Of a DNA stretch of 64,000 bases, positions 54,572-64,000 are shown one piece after another. This DNA comes from CAWAND01 sp963783335 (GTDB lineage: Bacteria > Chloroflexota > Anaerolineae > Anaerolineales > E44-bin32). A program made the position numbers and the translations under genes. The notes beneath the pieces were generated by a model. It did no database searches and was not told the origin of the DNA. It saw only the letters and a program-made list of their open reading frames with translations. The stretch lies in assembly GCA_963783335.1 (NCBI GenBank), contig CAWAND010000007.1, positions 1 to 64,000 on the forward strand. Direction: 5' to 3'. Each line of letters opens with the position of its first letter. Position 1 is the first letter of the stretch.

Positions 54572-55909
54572 TCAACCCCCCACCAAATCAGCCTGGGTGA
54601 TGGGCACCATTTCGCCCTCGCGCGCCAGGGCCTGGCGCATCGTGTGCCGGCTCCGACGCCAAAGCCACAGCGTCTGCGCCACCCCACCAATATCGAACGC
54701 CAGCCAGGCCACCAGCAACCCGGTCCACTGCCCTCCAATGACCCCGACTACCAGGATCAGCGCGCTCAACCCTAAGCCGATGGCCACGGCCTCCGTCACC
54801 GGACGTGTGCGACGCGCGTTGACCAACGTTCCCTGGAACCAGCTCTGGAGCACGGTCAGGGCGGGGACCGGAATTGCGAACCAGATGGCCACTGAGGCCA
54901 GCTTGACCAATGACGGTGGAAGGGCCGATACCGTGCCAAACCAAAAACCCGAAAGTGGCGTGCCGGCGATCAGCAGGACCAGGGCGATCGAGATGCCCAC
55001 CAACCAGGCCGAGAAACGCCTCAGGGTCCTGGCGGACCTTGGTTCATCAAGCAGGGCGACGACGACTTCGTTGTAGGCGTTCCCCATGCTCCGGATCATG
55101 AAGATCAGCCCGGACACAACGGGCCAGGCCGCCAGAGATTCAAGGGCACCCGGCATTCGGCTCAGCGCCGCACTGCCCATGGGCTGGATCAGCAGGGTGA
55201 TCAACGACGTCATGGCCAGCGGTGTGTAGAAGCTGATGAATCCGCGCAGATCCAGGGCGATGCCGGCCTCTGGCGCCGGCTTGAGTTCGTGCTGGACCAC
55301 GGGCCGCACACGCAAACCCGCGTAGACGGCTTCGCTGATCACGCCCAGCGCCACCGCGCAGCCGGCGACAACGATGCCGGGCACACTTCCGCTGATCAGG
55401 CCCGCTGCCAGCACCAGGCTGTCAGCCGTGAGGCGCACCGCCGTCCCGATCCCTACCGCATCTGAATGGCCGAATCGAATCAGAACTCCCTGGTTGAATC
55501 GCCGGTAGGCGATGGACATCGTCCACGGCGTCATCAACTGCAGGCCAATGCGCGCCGGGCCAACAATCTCTTCCGGCGCCCCGATCAACACGCGCACGAC
55601 GAAGAAGTACAGGGGCGTGAAGGCCACCAGTACGTGAAGCGCCGTCAGAATCCCGCCTGCCCAGAACATGAACCGGCGCACCTTGAGATAGGTTGGATAA
55701 TCCTTGCTCAAAGCGGTCGAAGCGGCCAGAAGCATGATGATTGGGGATTCCACAATCAGCGACAGGGGGAAGATCACGCCGCCCCACGCTGCAAGGCTGA
55801 CTTGGGGCAAAGGCAGCCGAGCGACGACCGCGCTCACCGCGGGCAGTTCGACCGCCATCAGCAGCCAACTGGCGGCCAGCGGCCACCAGGTGTGAAAGAC
55901 GTGCTTCAT
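54572..55909 (-). CDS. MOP-superfamily membrane protein (MATE/ANK-like)
   Basis: A 445-residue protein with about 12 hydrophobic helices and short loops. LMTPWTMSIAYRRFNQGVLIRFGHS in the first half and RGFISFYTPLAMTSLITLLIQPMGSAALSRMP at the start of the second half match the pattern of MOP flippases. The former resembles bacterial ANK (pyrophosphate or citrate export) homologues. The substrate is not predictable. The start at 55909 gives MKHVFHTWWPLAASWLL, and longer starts add a non-membrane tail. It diverges from the DUF6159 gene. Confidence 0.7.
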   Translation of the reverse strand: MKHVFHTWWPLAASWLLMAVELPAVSAVVARLPLPQVSLAAWGGVIFPLSLIVESPIIMLLAASTALSKDYPTYLKVRRFMFWAGGILTALHVLVAFTPLYFFVVRVLIGAPEEIVGPARIGLQLMTPWTMSIAYRRFNQGVLIRFGHSDAVGIGTAVRLTADSLVLAAGLISGSVPGIVVAGCAVALGVISEAVYAGLRVRPVVQHELKPAPEAGIALDLRGFISFYTPLAMTSLITLLIQPMGSAALSRMPGALESLAAWPVVSGLIFMIRSMGNAYNEVVVALLDEPRSARTLRRFSAWLVGISIALVLLIAGTPLSGFWFGTVSALPPSLVKLASVAIWFAIPVPALTVLQSWFQGTLVNARRTRPVTEAVAIGLGLSALILVVGVIGGQWTGLLVAWLAFDIGGVAQTLWLWRRSRHTMRQALAREGEMVPITQADLVGG

Positions 55910-56086
55910 CGGCAAGCGACGAACATCGGTGGCCAAGATCGGGCAACCTCTCCTGTCAGCCGTGCGGGAGCCCGCATTATAGCCGCTCCCTTGGTCCTCC
56001 GCTCTGCCTTTATGTGCCATAATGACAGTCGACCGGCGGGAGGGCCCTTCCGCCGCCCATCCTCGATTTGAACGGAGACCATCACC

Positions 56087-56941
56087 ATGTTTGAGCGATT
56101 GAGCAACAGCTGGGCTCTGGTCAAAGCCAGCGCATCGGTGCTTCGGGCCGACAAAGAACTCGTCATCTTTCCCATCATTTCGTCCATCGGCGTACTGGTC
56201 GTCAGCGCCAGCTTTGCCCTGCCCATGTTCTTCGGAGGCTTGTTCGACGCCATGCTCGGCGGCCGCTTGGGAGACGTGCGCATTGCGACCTTCATCATTG
56301 CCTTCTTGTTCTACTTTTCACAGTACGTCGTCATCGTCTTCTCCAACGCCGCCCTGATCGGGGCGGCGATGATCCGGCTCGATGGGGGTGATCCCACCGT
56401 AGGCGACGGTTTCCGCATCGCCTTCGACCATCTTGGCGCCATCATCGGCTACGCCCTCATCGCCTCGACGGTGGGCATGCTTCTGCGCGCAATCTCCAAC
56501 CGGAGCGACACCCTGGGCCGAATCGCGGTTTCCTTGGTCGGCCTTGCCTGGAACCTGGCCACCTTTCTGGTGGTGCCGGTGCTGGTGGTTGAGGGCCAAG
56601 GACCGCTGGATTCGATCCGGCGCAGCGCCAGCTTGCTCAAGCGCACGTGGGGCGAGCAGATCGCAGGCAACCTCAGCATTGGCCTTATCTTCGGGCTGAT
56701 ATCGTTCGGGCTGGCGGTGGTGCTCATCGCCCCCGCAGCGTATGTTGCGGCCAACTTCAACCAGCCGCTGGTCCTGATACCCGTCGTGCTGGTTCTCATC
56801 CTGGCCATCGTGCTCATCAGCCTGATCAGCTCCACGCTGCAGGGAATCTATGCTGCCGCCGTTTACCGCTTCGCCACCGACGGCGATGCCGGCCCATTTT
56901 TCCGACCCGAGTTGGTGCAAGGCGCATTTCGGGGGAAGTGA
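56087..56941 (+). CDS. DUF6159-family membrane protein
   Basis: A 284-residue protein with about six membrane helices. The N-terminus FERLSNSWALVKASASVLRADKELVIFPIIS and the central LVVEGQGPLDSIRRSASLLKRTWGEQIAGNLSIG are the recognisable blocks of DUF6159. The C-terminus (AAVYRFATDGDAGPFFRPEL) is also typical. Its function is not known. The ATG follows ACGGAG. It is separated from the helicase by a good promoter, so the two are separate transcripts. Confidence 0.8.
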   Translation: MFERLSNSWALVKASASVLRADKELVIFPIISSIGVLVVSASFALPMFFGGLFDAMLGGRLGDVRIATFIIAFLFYFSQYVVIVFSNAALIGAAMIRLDGGDPTVGDGFRIAFDHLGAIIGYALIASTVGMLLRAISNRSDTLGRIAVSLVGLAWNLATFLVVPVLVVEGQGPLDSIRRSASLLKRTWGEQIAGNLSIGLIFGLISFGLAVVLIAPAAYVAANFNQPLVLIPVVLVLILAIVLISLISSTLQGIYAAAVYRFATDGDAGPFFRPELVQGAFRGK

Positions 56942-57013
56942 CCCCCCGCCCGCAATTGATTTTGGCGGGCCAGGATCATCTGCCGTCGTGGCTATGCGCA
57001 GATTCCTGCGGGA

Positions 57014-57042
57014 TTGACGCCTATCCCAGGGTCGAGTACAAT
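57014..57042 (+). promoter_or_regulatory. Strong sigma70 promoter of the helicase gene
   Basis: TTGACG, 17 bases, TACAAT. It predicts a leader of about 80 bases before the ATG at 57130. Confidence 0.7.
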
Positions 57043-57074
57043 GACACAGGTTGTCTTATCGGAAGGCGATGCCC

Positions 57075-57102
57075 CCGCTCCGATGGATCGCTGTCGGAGC
57101 GG
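57075..57102 (+). promoter_or_regulatory. Leader hairpin in the helicase mRNA
   Basis: A 9-bp perfect stem CCGCTCCGA / TCGGAGCGG with a 10-base loop, in the 5' leader between promoter and ribosome site. No U-tract follows, so it is not a terminator. It may affect stability or be a target of the helicase itself. Confidence 0.4.
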
Positions 57103-57129
57103 TATTGCGTTAACACAGGAAGTGAAAAG

Positions 57130-58363
<1,234 letters not shown>

Positions 58364-58740
58364 GGCCGAGCCGCGAACAGCATCTAGCCTGTTTGATCCC
58401 ACCTCAGCAGCTCATCAGATGTCGAAGAGGCGGGCATCCAACGCAGACGGCGCCGAAATCGGCGCCGTTGTCGATTCTCCGGATGGGACCCACCCGGGTG
58501 GATCCTCAGGGGTGGACCTGGAAACGATTCGCCGACGTGACACCATCTCTCTGCCGCCCTGAGCTCCACCGAAAGGCTCAGTTGGACAGACTCGGGAAAA
58601 GCTTTGGACAGGACGCCGGCACTTAAGCCGTCCTGAGCGGAGACCGCCCTGCCCCCAAAGCCGGGGGATCGGTCATGCGGCGCAGTCGAAGGGCCAGCGG
58701 GCGTCCAGATCGAGGGCTGAGGCCCAGTCGACACACACCG
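58364..58740. other. Convergent intergenic region
   Basis: About 375 bases between the helicase and the pgl gene ends. Apart from the terminator-like hairpin at 58447 I see no promoter, repeat or convincing frame. Confidence 0.4.
58447..58468 (+). terminator. Terminator-like hairpin after the helicase gene
   Basis: Stem ACGGCGCCGA / TCGGCGCCGT, loop AA, followed by a weak TTGTCGATTCT tail. It lies 84 bases after the stop. Confidence 0.55.
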
Positions 58741-59466
58741 TCACAGCCCAGCGGCTGCCGCAGCATCGACAAACCAGTGGAGTTCACCGGAAGCCGGTCG
58801 AATATGTGCTGCGGGGTAAGGCGAAGCCTCATCACCCGCCTCCAGGACTCGGCTCAGCACCTCGGCCTTCTCCGCCCCCTGCACCAGAAATGCCACAGCG
58901 GCAGCCGAATTGATCACCTCCAGGCTGAGCGTCATCCGCCAGGCATCCATCTTTTCCACAAAGTTGGGCAGCACCCAGCGTCCACCAGAGTCCAAAGCCT
59001 TCGTGCCCGGGAAGAGGGATGCCGTGTGCCCGTCGGGGCCAAGCCCGAGCAGGATCAGGTCGAACTGCGGCAGCGAGAGCTCTCCAAACTGCTCCCTCAG
59101 GGTGGCCTCATAATCCATTGCACCCTGCTCGGGATCTCCTTCGCAGGCCATGCGGAAGACGTGGTCATCAGGCACAGGAAGATGATTGATAAGCGCCTGG
59201 CGCGCCATCCGGAAGTTGCTGGCTGGATCATCCGGCGGTACGCAGCGTTCATCCCCCCAGAAGAACCTCACTCGCCCCCAATCCAGGGCCGTGCCGCCGA
59301 CCTGTTCGGCCACCACGCGATAGGTCGCCTCGGGCGTCGATCCGCCTGAGAGGGCCAGCGAGAACACCCCTCCCCCCGCCTGGGCGGCCTGGCCGCGGGC
59401 GATCAAGAAGCTCGCCGCGCCCTCTGCCAGCGCTTGTGGATTTTCAAAGCGATGAATCTGTGCCAT
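58741..59466 (-). CDS. pgl: 6-phosphogluconolactonase
   Basis: A 241-residue enzyme of the pentose phosphate pathway that hydrolyses 6-phosphogluconolactone. Family motifs are FSLALSGGSTPEATYR, RFFWGDERCVPPDDPASNF, LILLGLGPDGHTASLFPG and LPNFVEKMDAWRMTLSLEVIN. Length and order match Pgl (DevB type). The ATG at 59466 has only a weak ribosome site. No zwf or gnd gene is adjacent. It diverges from the ABC pair at 59681. Confidence 0.95.
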   Translation of the reverse strand: MAQIHRFENPQALAEGAASFLIARGQAAQAGGGVFSLALSGGSTPEATYRVVAEQVGGTALDWGRVRFFWGDERCVPPDDPASNFRMARQALINHLPVPDDHVFRMACEGDPEQGAMDYEATLREQFGELSLPQFDLILLGLGPDGHTASLFPGTKALDSGGRWVLPNFVEKMDAWRMTLSLEVINSAAAVAFLVQGAEKAEVLSRVLEAGDEASPYPAAHIRPASGELHWFVDAAAAAGL

Positions 59467-59680
59467 AGCGTCTCTTTTCCCACTTTGTGTCTTTCTTTAG
59501 AGTATATCCAAGCTCATGCTGGCAGATGACCCATGGGCCGACCGATGGTAAAATCGGGGGCTTCAGTTTGCACCGGGGATCGCACGATCATCGACCGCTC
59601 TACATCTTCCCTCCAATAGGCGCCTTCAGGCTGACCAGAGCCGCGGCGCCGACACGTCGCCGCCCAGCCTGTGAGGCCCG

Positions 59681-61498
59681 ATGACCCAGGTTCCATCCGG
59701 CACGTATGACGTCCAGCAGGCCGTAGCCGAAAGACGCTCCGTCGGGCTATGGCGTCTGATGACCGGCTTCCGCCGCTCCTACCTGCTCGCGGCGGCGAGC
59801 CTGGGCGTGGCCGCCATCCTGAAATCAGGTACCTACCTGCTGCTTCGCTATTTCATCGATCAGGTGCTGGGGAAGGGATTGGCCGGGTCGATGCTGGTGT
59901 TGGTCGCCCTGGGGTTTGTCGCCCTGGCCGTTTTCGAAGGAGTTTTCACCTTCCTCAGCGGCCGATTGGCGGCGGCGACCGCCGAGGGGATTGCCCTCAG
60001 GCTTCGCAACTACCTTTACGATCACATTCAGCGTCTGAGCTTCACCTATCACGATCGCATGCAGACGGGAGAGTTGATTTCACGTTCGACCTCCGACGTC
60101 GATGCCGTTCGTCGATTCTTCGCCGATCAGGCCATCGGACTTGGCCGGATCAGCCTGCTCTTTCTTGTGAACCTGGGCGCGTTGGTTTACCTCAATCCAC
60201 GCCTGGCGGGACTGTCAGTCGTCGTCATCCCGCTGATCCTGGTCATCTCGCTGTTCTTCTTTCGCCGGATTTCGGACATGTACGAGGCGTACCAGGAGCA
60301 AGAAGCGACCCTGTCGACAACCCTGCAGGAGAATCTGAGCGGTGTGAGAGTCGTCAAGGCCTTCGCTCGCCAAGACTTTGAAAGCCGAAAATTCGAAGCC
60401 GAGAACTGGGAGAAGTACCAGCGCGGGCGGCGGCTTCTCAGGCTCCACGCTGTCTTCTGGCCCACGACCGACATCCTTCTGGTTGCCCAGCTCCTGGTCG
60501 GCTACACGATCGGTGCGCTCATGGCCATACAGGGCACCATCTCGGTCGGCACTTACCTGGCGTATGCCGGCCTGCTGATCTGGCTGATATTCCCCATGCG
60601 CAACATGGGCCGTCTCATCGTTCAGATGTCAACCGGTTTGGTCTCCTTCGGCAGGGTGATGGAGATTGTTCGCGAGGGGCGGGAGGACCTGCTCGGCGGC
60701 AAGTTCCTGCCTGATTCGCCATTGCGCGGCGAAATCCGCTTCGAACATGTCGATTTTGCCTACGAGTCCGAGGAACCTGTTCTGAAGGACATCACCTTCG
60801 ACTGTCAACCTGGTCAGGTGGTCGCCCTGCTGGGCTCAACCGGCTCAGGCAAGACCAGCCTGGTCAACCTGATCCCGCGTTTCTACGATTACACGGCCGG
60901 AGAAGTCACCCTGGACGGCCGAAGCCTGAGGACCTACCCGCGTGCCTATCTGCGCGAGGCGGTGGGCTTGGTGGAGCAGGAGCCATTCCTATTTTCCAGG
61001 ACCATCCGAGAGAACATCACCTACGGCGTCAAACGCCCAGTCAACCAGCAGGAGATAGAAGAGGCGGCGAGGGCGGCAGCCATCCACAAGGTGATCCTTA
61101 GCTTTCCTGAGGGCTACGACACGCTGGTCGGCGAAAAGGGGGTCACCCTCTCCGGCGGCCAGAAACAGCGCGTGGCCATCGCCCGCACGCTGCTCAAGGA
61201 TCCCCGCATCCTGATTCTGGATGACTCGACCTCGTCCGTCGATACAGAGACCGAGGTCGAAATCCGAGGCGCGCTGGCCCGGCTGATGCAGGGCCGCACA
61301 AGTTTCGTCATCGCGCACCGAATCCAGAGCGTGATGGACGCCGATCTGATCCTGGTGCTGGACGGCGGTCAGATCGTCGAGCGCGGGGACCACGAGACTC
61401 TGATGGCCGAGCAGGGCATCTACCGCAGCGTGTATGACATGCAAGCCAAGGTGGAAGTGGAAATCGAAAAGGAGATGGCCGGTGTCGGTGGAGATTGA
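59681..61498 (+). CDS. ABC exporter half-transporter with degenerate catalytic site (second pair)
   Basis: A 605-residue six-helix plus NBD protein. Walker A is GSTGSGKTSLVNLIPRF, and the signature is canonical (LSGGQKQRVAIARTLL). Walker B ends LILDDSTSSVD, so the catalytic Glu is Asp. This is the degenerate partner of a heterodimer, as in TM287. The Q-loop region AVGLVEQEPFLFSRTIRENI is normal. The last 17 bases overlap the next gene. A TAAAAT box lies upstream near 59546. No regulator is adjacent. The substrate is unknown. Confidence 0.9.
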   Translation: MTQVPSGTYDVQQAVAERRSVGLWRLMTGFRRSYLLAAASLGVAAILKSGTYLLLRYFIDQVLGKGLAGSMLVLVALGFVALAVFEGVFTFLSGRLAAATAEGIALRLRNYLYDHIQRLSFTYHDRMQTGELISRSTSDVDAVRRFFADQAIGLGRISLLFLVNLGALVYLNPRLAGLSVVVIPLILVISLFFFRRISDMYEAYQEQEATLSTTLQENLSGVRVVKAFARQDFESRKFEAENWEKYQRGRRLLRLHAVFWPTTDILLVAQLLVGYTIGALMAIQGTISVGTYLAYAGLLIWLIFPMRNMGRLIVQMSTGLVSFGRVMEIVREGREDLLGGKFLPDSPLRGEIRFEHVDFAYESEEPVLKDITFDCQPGQVVALLGSTGSGKTSLVNLIPRFYDYTAGEVTLDGRSLRTYPRAYLREAVGLVEQEPFLFSRTIRENITYGVKRPVNQQEIEEAARAAAIHKVILSFPEGYDTLVGEKGVTLSGGQKQRVAIARTLLKDPRILILDDSTSSVDTETEVEIRGALARLMQGRTSFVIAHRIQSVMDADLILVLDGGQIVERGDHETLMAEQGIYRSVYDMQAKVEVEIEKEMAGVGGD

Positions 61499-63299
61499 GT
61501 TCGAAGAGGAGGAGTTCGAGAGCCAGTTCAACGGCCAAACCCTGCTTCGGATTCTGGCCCAGACCCGGCCCCACATTCGGTGGGTGATCGGCTTTCTTGT
61601 GGCCGTCGCCCTGGTTTCGTTTCTCGATTCCTATTTCACCTACCTCAGCAAACAAATCATCGACCTGGGAATTGTCCCCGGCAATCGTGCGGAGGTGGTC
61701 AGGATCGTGCTCTTGTATGGCGGCCTCAGCCTGGTTCAGGCGGTTGGCGTATTTGCCTTCATCTTCCTGGCAGGGGTGCTGGGAGAGCGCGTCCAATACG
61801 ACCTGCGCCAGGAAATGTTCGGGCACCTGCAAGATTTGTCCCTTTCGTACTACGATCGCACCCCCGTCGGTTGGATGATGTCGCGCGTCACATCCGACTC
61901 GGAACGCATCGCCAATCTGGTGACCTGGGGGCTGCTGGACACGACCTGGGGCGCGCTCAACATCATCACCTCGGCCAGCTTCATGCTCATCATCAACTGG
62001 CGCCTGGCGCTGATCGTTTTCGCGGTGATCCCGATTCTCCTGGTGGTTGCGGCCCAGTTCAAGGCGCGCATCCTGGTTGAGTTCCGCACAGCCCGCAAAC
62101 TGAACTCAAAGATCACCGGCGCCTTCAACGAGAACATCCAGGGCGTGCGGGTGGTCAAAGCTTTGGGGCGTGAAGAGGCCAACCTGGGTGAGTTCGGCCA
62201 TCTGACCGGGCAAATGTACAATGCCTCCTACCGAGCCGCCTGGCTCTCGGCGCTGTTCCTGCCAGCTGTGCAGATGATCAGTGCCGTGGCAATCGGAAGC
62301 GTCGTATACTACGGCGGCCTGCAGGCTGAAATCGGCGCCATGACGATCGGCGGGATCCAGGCATTCCTCGGCTACATCACATTCATGATGTGGCCAATTC
62401 AAGACCTGGCCCGCGTCTATGCCGAAATGCAGCACGCCATCGCCTCGGCCGAACGCGTCTTCTCACTCATTGACGCCAAACTCGAGATCATCGACCGCCC
62501 CGGGGCCAGTGCTCCGAAAAGTTTGCGCGGAACCATCGAGTTCGAGCACGTCGATTTCGCCTACCAGGACGGCGAGACGGTGCTCGAAGACTTCAACTTG
62601 AAGATCCAGCAAGGGGAGAGCGTGGCGCTCGTCGGGCCCACCGGCGGCGGCAAATCGACCATCGTCAACCTGCTTTGCCGCTTCTACGAGCCAACCGGCG
62701 GGGTCATTCATATGGCCGGCGTCGACTACACGCAGCTTTCTCTGCACGGGATCCAATCGCAAGTGGGGATGGTGCTGCAGACGCCCCACCTCTTTTCCGG
62801 ATCCATCCGCGAGAACATTCGATACGGCCGCCTCGACGCCAGCGACGAAGAGGTGGCTGCGGCGGCGGCGCTGGCCGGGGCGGACCAATTCATCCGTGCC
62901 CTGGAACACGGCTACGAAGAAGACGTCGGCGAAGGCGGCAATCTGCTTTCGGTCGGCCAGAAACAGTTGATCAGTCTTTCAAGGGCGGTTCTGGCGGATC
63001 CGGAGATCTTCATCATGGACGAAGCCACCAGCTCGGTCGACACCCTGACCGAGAACCTGATCCAGCGGGGGATGGAGAAGATGATGGCTGACCGGACCAG
63101 TCTGATCATCGCCCACCGCCTGTCGACCATCAAGCGCGCCGACCGAATTCTGCTCATCGAGCACGGCCAGATTCAAGAGATGGGCTCGCATGCCGAGCTG
63201 CTCCGCCAACGCGGACATTACTATCGACTTTACACACAACAGTTCCGGCGCGAGTATCAACAGCAGCACGATCCATTCGCCAGCGCCCCTGCCTCCTGA
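61482..63299 (+). CDS. ABC exporter half-transporter, catalytic partner (second pair)
   Basis: A 605-residue protein. The start is the GTG at 61482 inside the previous gene, seven bases after AAGGAG. An acidic N-terminus (SVEIEFEEEEFESQF) comes before the six helices. NBD: Walker A GPTGGGKSTIVNLLCRF, Walker B IFIMDEATSSVD with Glu intact, and signature changed to LSVGQKQLISLSRAVL. Again the altered signature faces the degenerate Walker B of the partner, so the two form a heterodimer with one working ATP site. It is followed by a Yip1-like gene. Confidence 0.9.
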   Translation: MSVEIEFEEEEFESQFNGQTLLRILAQTRPHIRWVIGFLVAVALVSFLDSYFTYLSKQIIDLGIVPGNRAEVVRIVLLYGGLSLVQAVGVFAFIFLAGVLGERVQYDLRQEMFGHLQDLSLSYYDRTPVGWMMSRVTSDSERIANLVTWGLLDTTWGALNIITSASFMLIINWRLALIVFAVIPILLVVAAQFKARILVEFRTARKLNSKITGAFNENIQGVRVVKALGREEANLGEFGHLTGQMYNASYRAAWLSALFLPAVQMISAVAIGSVVYYGGLQAEIGAMTIGGIQAFLGYITFMMWPIQDLARVYAEMQHAIASAERVFSLIDAKLEIIDRPGASAPKSLRGTIEFEHVDFAYQDGETVLEDFNLKIQQGESVALVGPTGGGKSTIVNLLCRFYEPTGGVIHMAGVDYTQLSLHGIQSQVGMVLQTPHLFSGSIRENIRYGRLDASDEEVAAAAALAGADQFIRALEHGYEEDVGEGGNLLSVGQKQLISLSRAVLADPEIFIMDEATSSVDTLTENLIQRGMEKMMADRTSLIIAHRLSTIKRADRILLIEHGQIQEMGSHAELLRQRGHYYRLYTQQFRREYQQQHDPFASAPAS

Positions 63300-63344
63300 C
63301 GGGCCGACGCCGTCTCGGGTTGGGCATGCCCCAAGGAGGCCGAG

Positions 63345-64000
63345 ATGACTTCTGAGACCGCTCCGCCCGAGATGCCGCCAGCGGTGGCCCCCCACTCGTG
63401 GAGCCAGGCTTGGCTGGTGGCGGTCACCCAGCCCAACATCGAAAGCTATACTGCCCTGGCCGACGACCCCAGCGCCAGCGTGAAGAAGGCCTTCGCTTGG
63501 GTCTTTATCAGCGGACTCATCGCTTCGGGTGTCGCCAGCCTGCTGCGCTTGGCCTTCATCTCAACCGCTTTGACTGGGCTCGAGCAATCGTCGGACACGG
63601 CGATCGGGATCGGGGTCGTCGCCTTGGTCACCTTGGCGTGCGTCATCCCTTTCTCTGCCGCGATGGCCGGCGTTGGCCTGCTGATCTACGCCGGCATCGA
63701 ACAGTTCGTGGCCGGCGCCCTTGGCGGAGAGGGCAGCTTTACACGCCTCTGCTACGTTATGGCTGCTTACACCGCGCCCATCTCGCTGGCCGCAGCGGTG
63801 CTGGCCCTGATCCCCTTCCTGGGCGCCTGCGTGGGTGCCATCCTGGGCTTCTACTCGCTCGGGCTCAACGCGTTGGCCATCAAGAGCGTCAACCGATTCG
63901 GCTGGGGCAACGCCATCCTGTCGATGATTGTGCCTCTGATCTTCCTCGGGCTGATCATGGTGATCATCTTCTTCTGGCTCATTTACCCGGCGCTGTCTAC
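63345..64000 (+). CDS. Yip1-domain membrane protein (3' end beyond the window)
   Basis: The reading frame opens at the ATG at 63345 (AAGGAGG site six bases before) and is still open at 64000, giving at least 218 residues. After a Pro-rich N-terminus (TSETAPPEMPPAVAPHSW) come WLVAVTQPNIESYTAL and five or so membrane helices, with the Yip1-like block GALGGEGSFTRLCYVMAAYTAPISLAAAVLALIPFLG. Yip1/DUF1282 proteins are integral membrane proteins of unclear role. It lies 45 bases after the ABC pair and may be in the same operon. Confidence 0.75.
   Translation, partial: MTSETAPPEMPPAVAPHSWSQAWLVAVTQPNIESYTALADDPSASVKKAFAWVFISGLIASGVASLLRLAFISTALTGLEQSSDTAIGIGVVALVTLACVIPFSAAMAGVGLLIYAGIEQFVAGALGGEGSFTRLCYVMAAYTAPISLAAAVLALIPFLGACVGAILGFYSLGLNALAIKSVNRFGWGNAILSMIVPLIFLGLIMVIIFFWLIYPALS

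Overview
The window is a GC-rich, densely coded bacterial chromosome segment with no insertion sequences, phage genes, CRISPR arrays, rRNA or recognisable tRNA genes. The style points to a Chloroflexota bacterium, probably Anaerolineae-like. The signs are lipoproteins with long Thr/Pro linkers, an ECF sigma factor followed by a DUF5667-type protein, a CpaE-like ATPase, a DUF6159 protein, many WD40, CAP and DUF4352 secreted proteins, and a TtuA/TtuB-type tRNA thiolation pair. This taxonomic call is an inference from gene content, not from a marker gene.

Layout. 0-18 kb is an accessory, mostly secreted or surface region. It holds a broken LppM-like/transglutaminase-like lipoprotein, a 4Fe-4S protein, a lipoprotein with a caspase/CHAT-like His-Cys dyad, a zinc-ribbon membrane protein operon, a WXG100-headed possible toxin with two related small downstream genes (candidate immunity proteins), a VOC protein, a secreted HEXXH metallopeptidase, a CpaE-like ATPase with a truncated second copy, and a DUF4352 lipoprotein. 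18-28 kb carries ECF sigma/DUF5667, a HerA-like ATPase (split by a frameshift), a CPBP protease, a CAP protein, YchF and an MFS transporter. 28-33 kb is a MoxR-DUF58-TgpA operon coupled by ATGA overlaps. 33-37 kb holds a TtuB/TtuA-like pair and two FAD-dependent reductases. 37-40 kb is a copper module (YHS protein, CopA, CsoR). 40-46 kb holds thyA-folA, an Mg-type P-ATPase, a TerB-like protein and a LacD-type aldolase. 46-64 kb holds an acyltransferase, a WD40 lipoprotein, MarR plus a heterodimeric ABC exporter, a PIG-L deacetylase, a MOP-superfamily membrane protein, DUF6159, a DEAD-box helicase, 6-phosphogluconolactonase, a second heterodimeric ABC exporter and a Yip1-like protein that runs off the end.

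Two patterns cut across genes. First, nine reading-frame breaks all need the same +1 correction, and eight of them sit on a GAAC/GTTC tetramer that reads correctly if shortened by one base. This looks like a systematic sequence-level insertion rather than biology. Second, a palindrome close to TTGTGAA-N4-TTCACAA (Rex-like, also CRP-compatible) recurs at seven non-coding or gene-end positions, which suggests a shared regulator or a dispersed element. The best candidates for a little-described system are the WXG100 locus and the CHAT-like lipoprotein.
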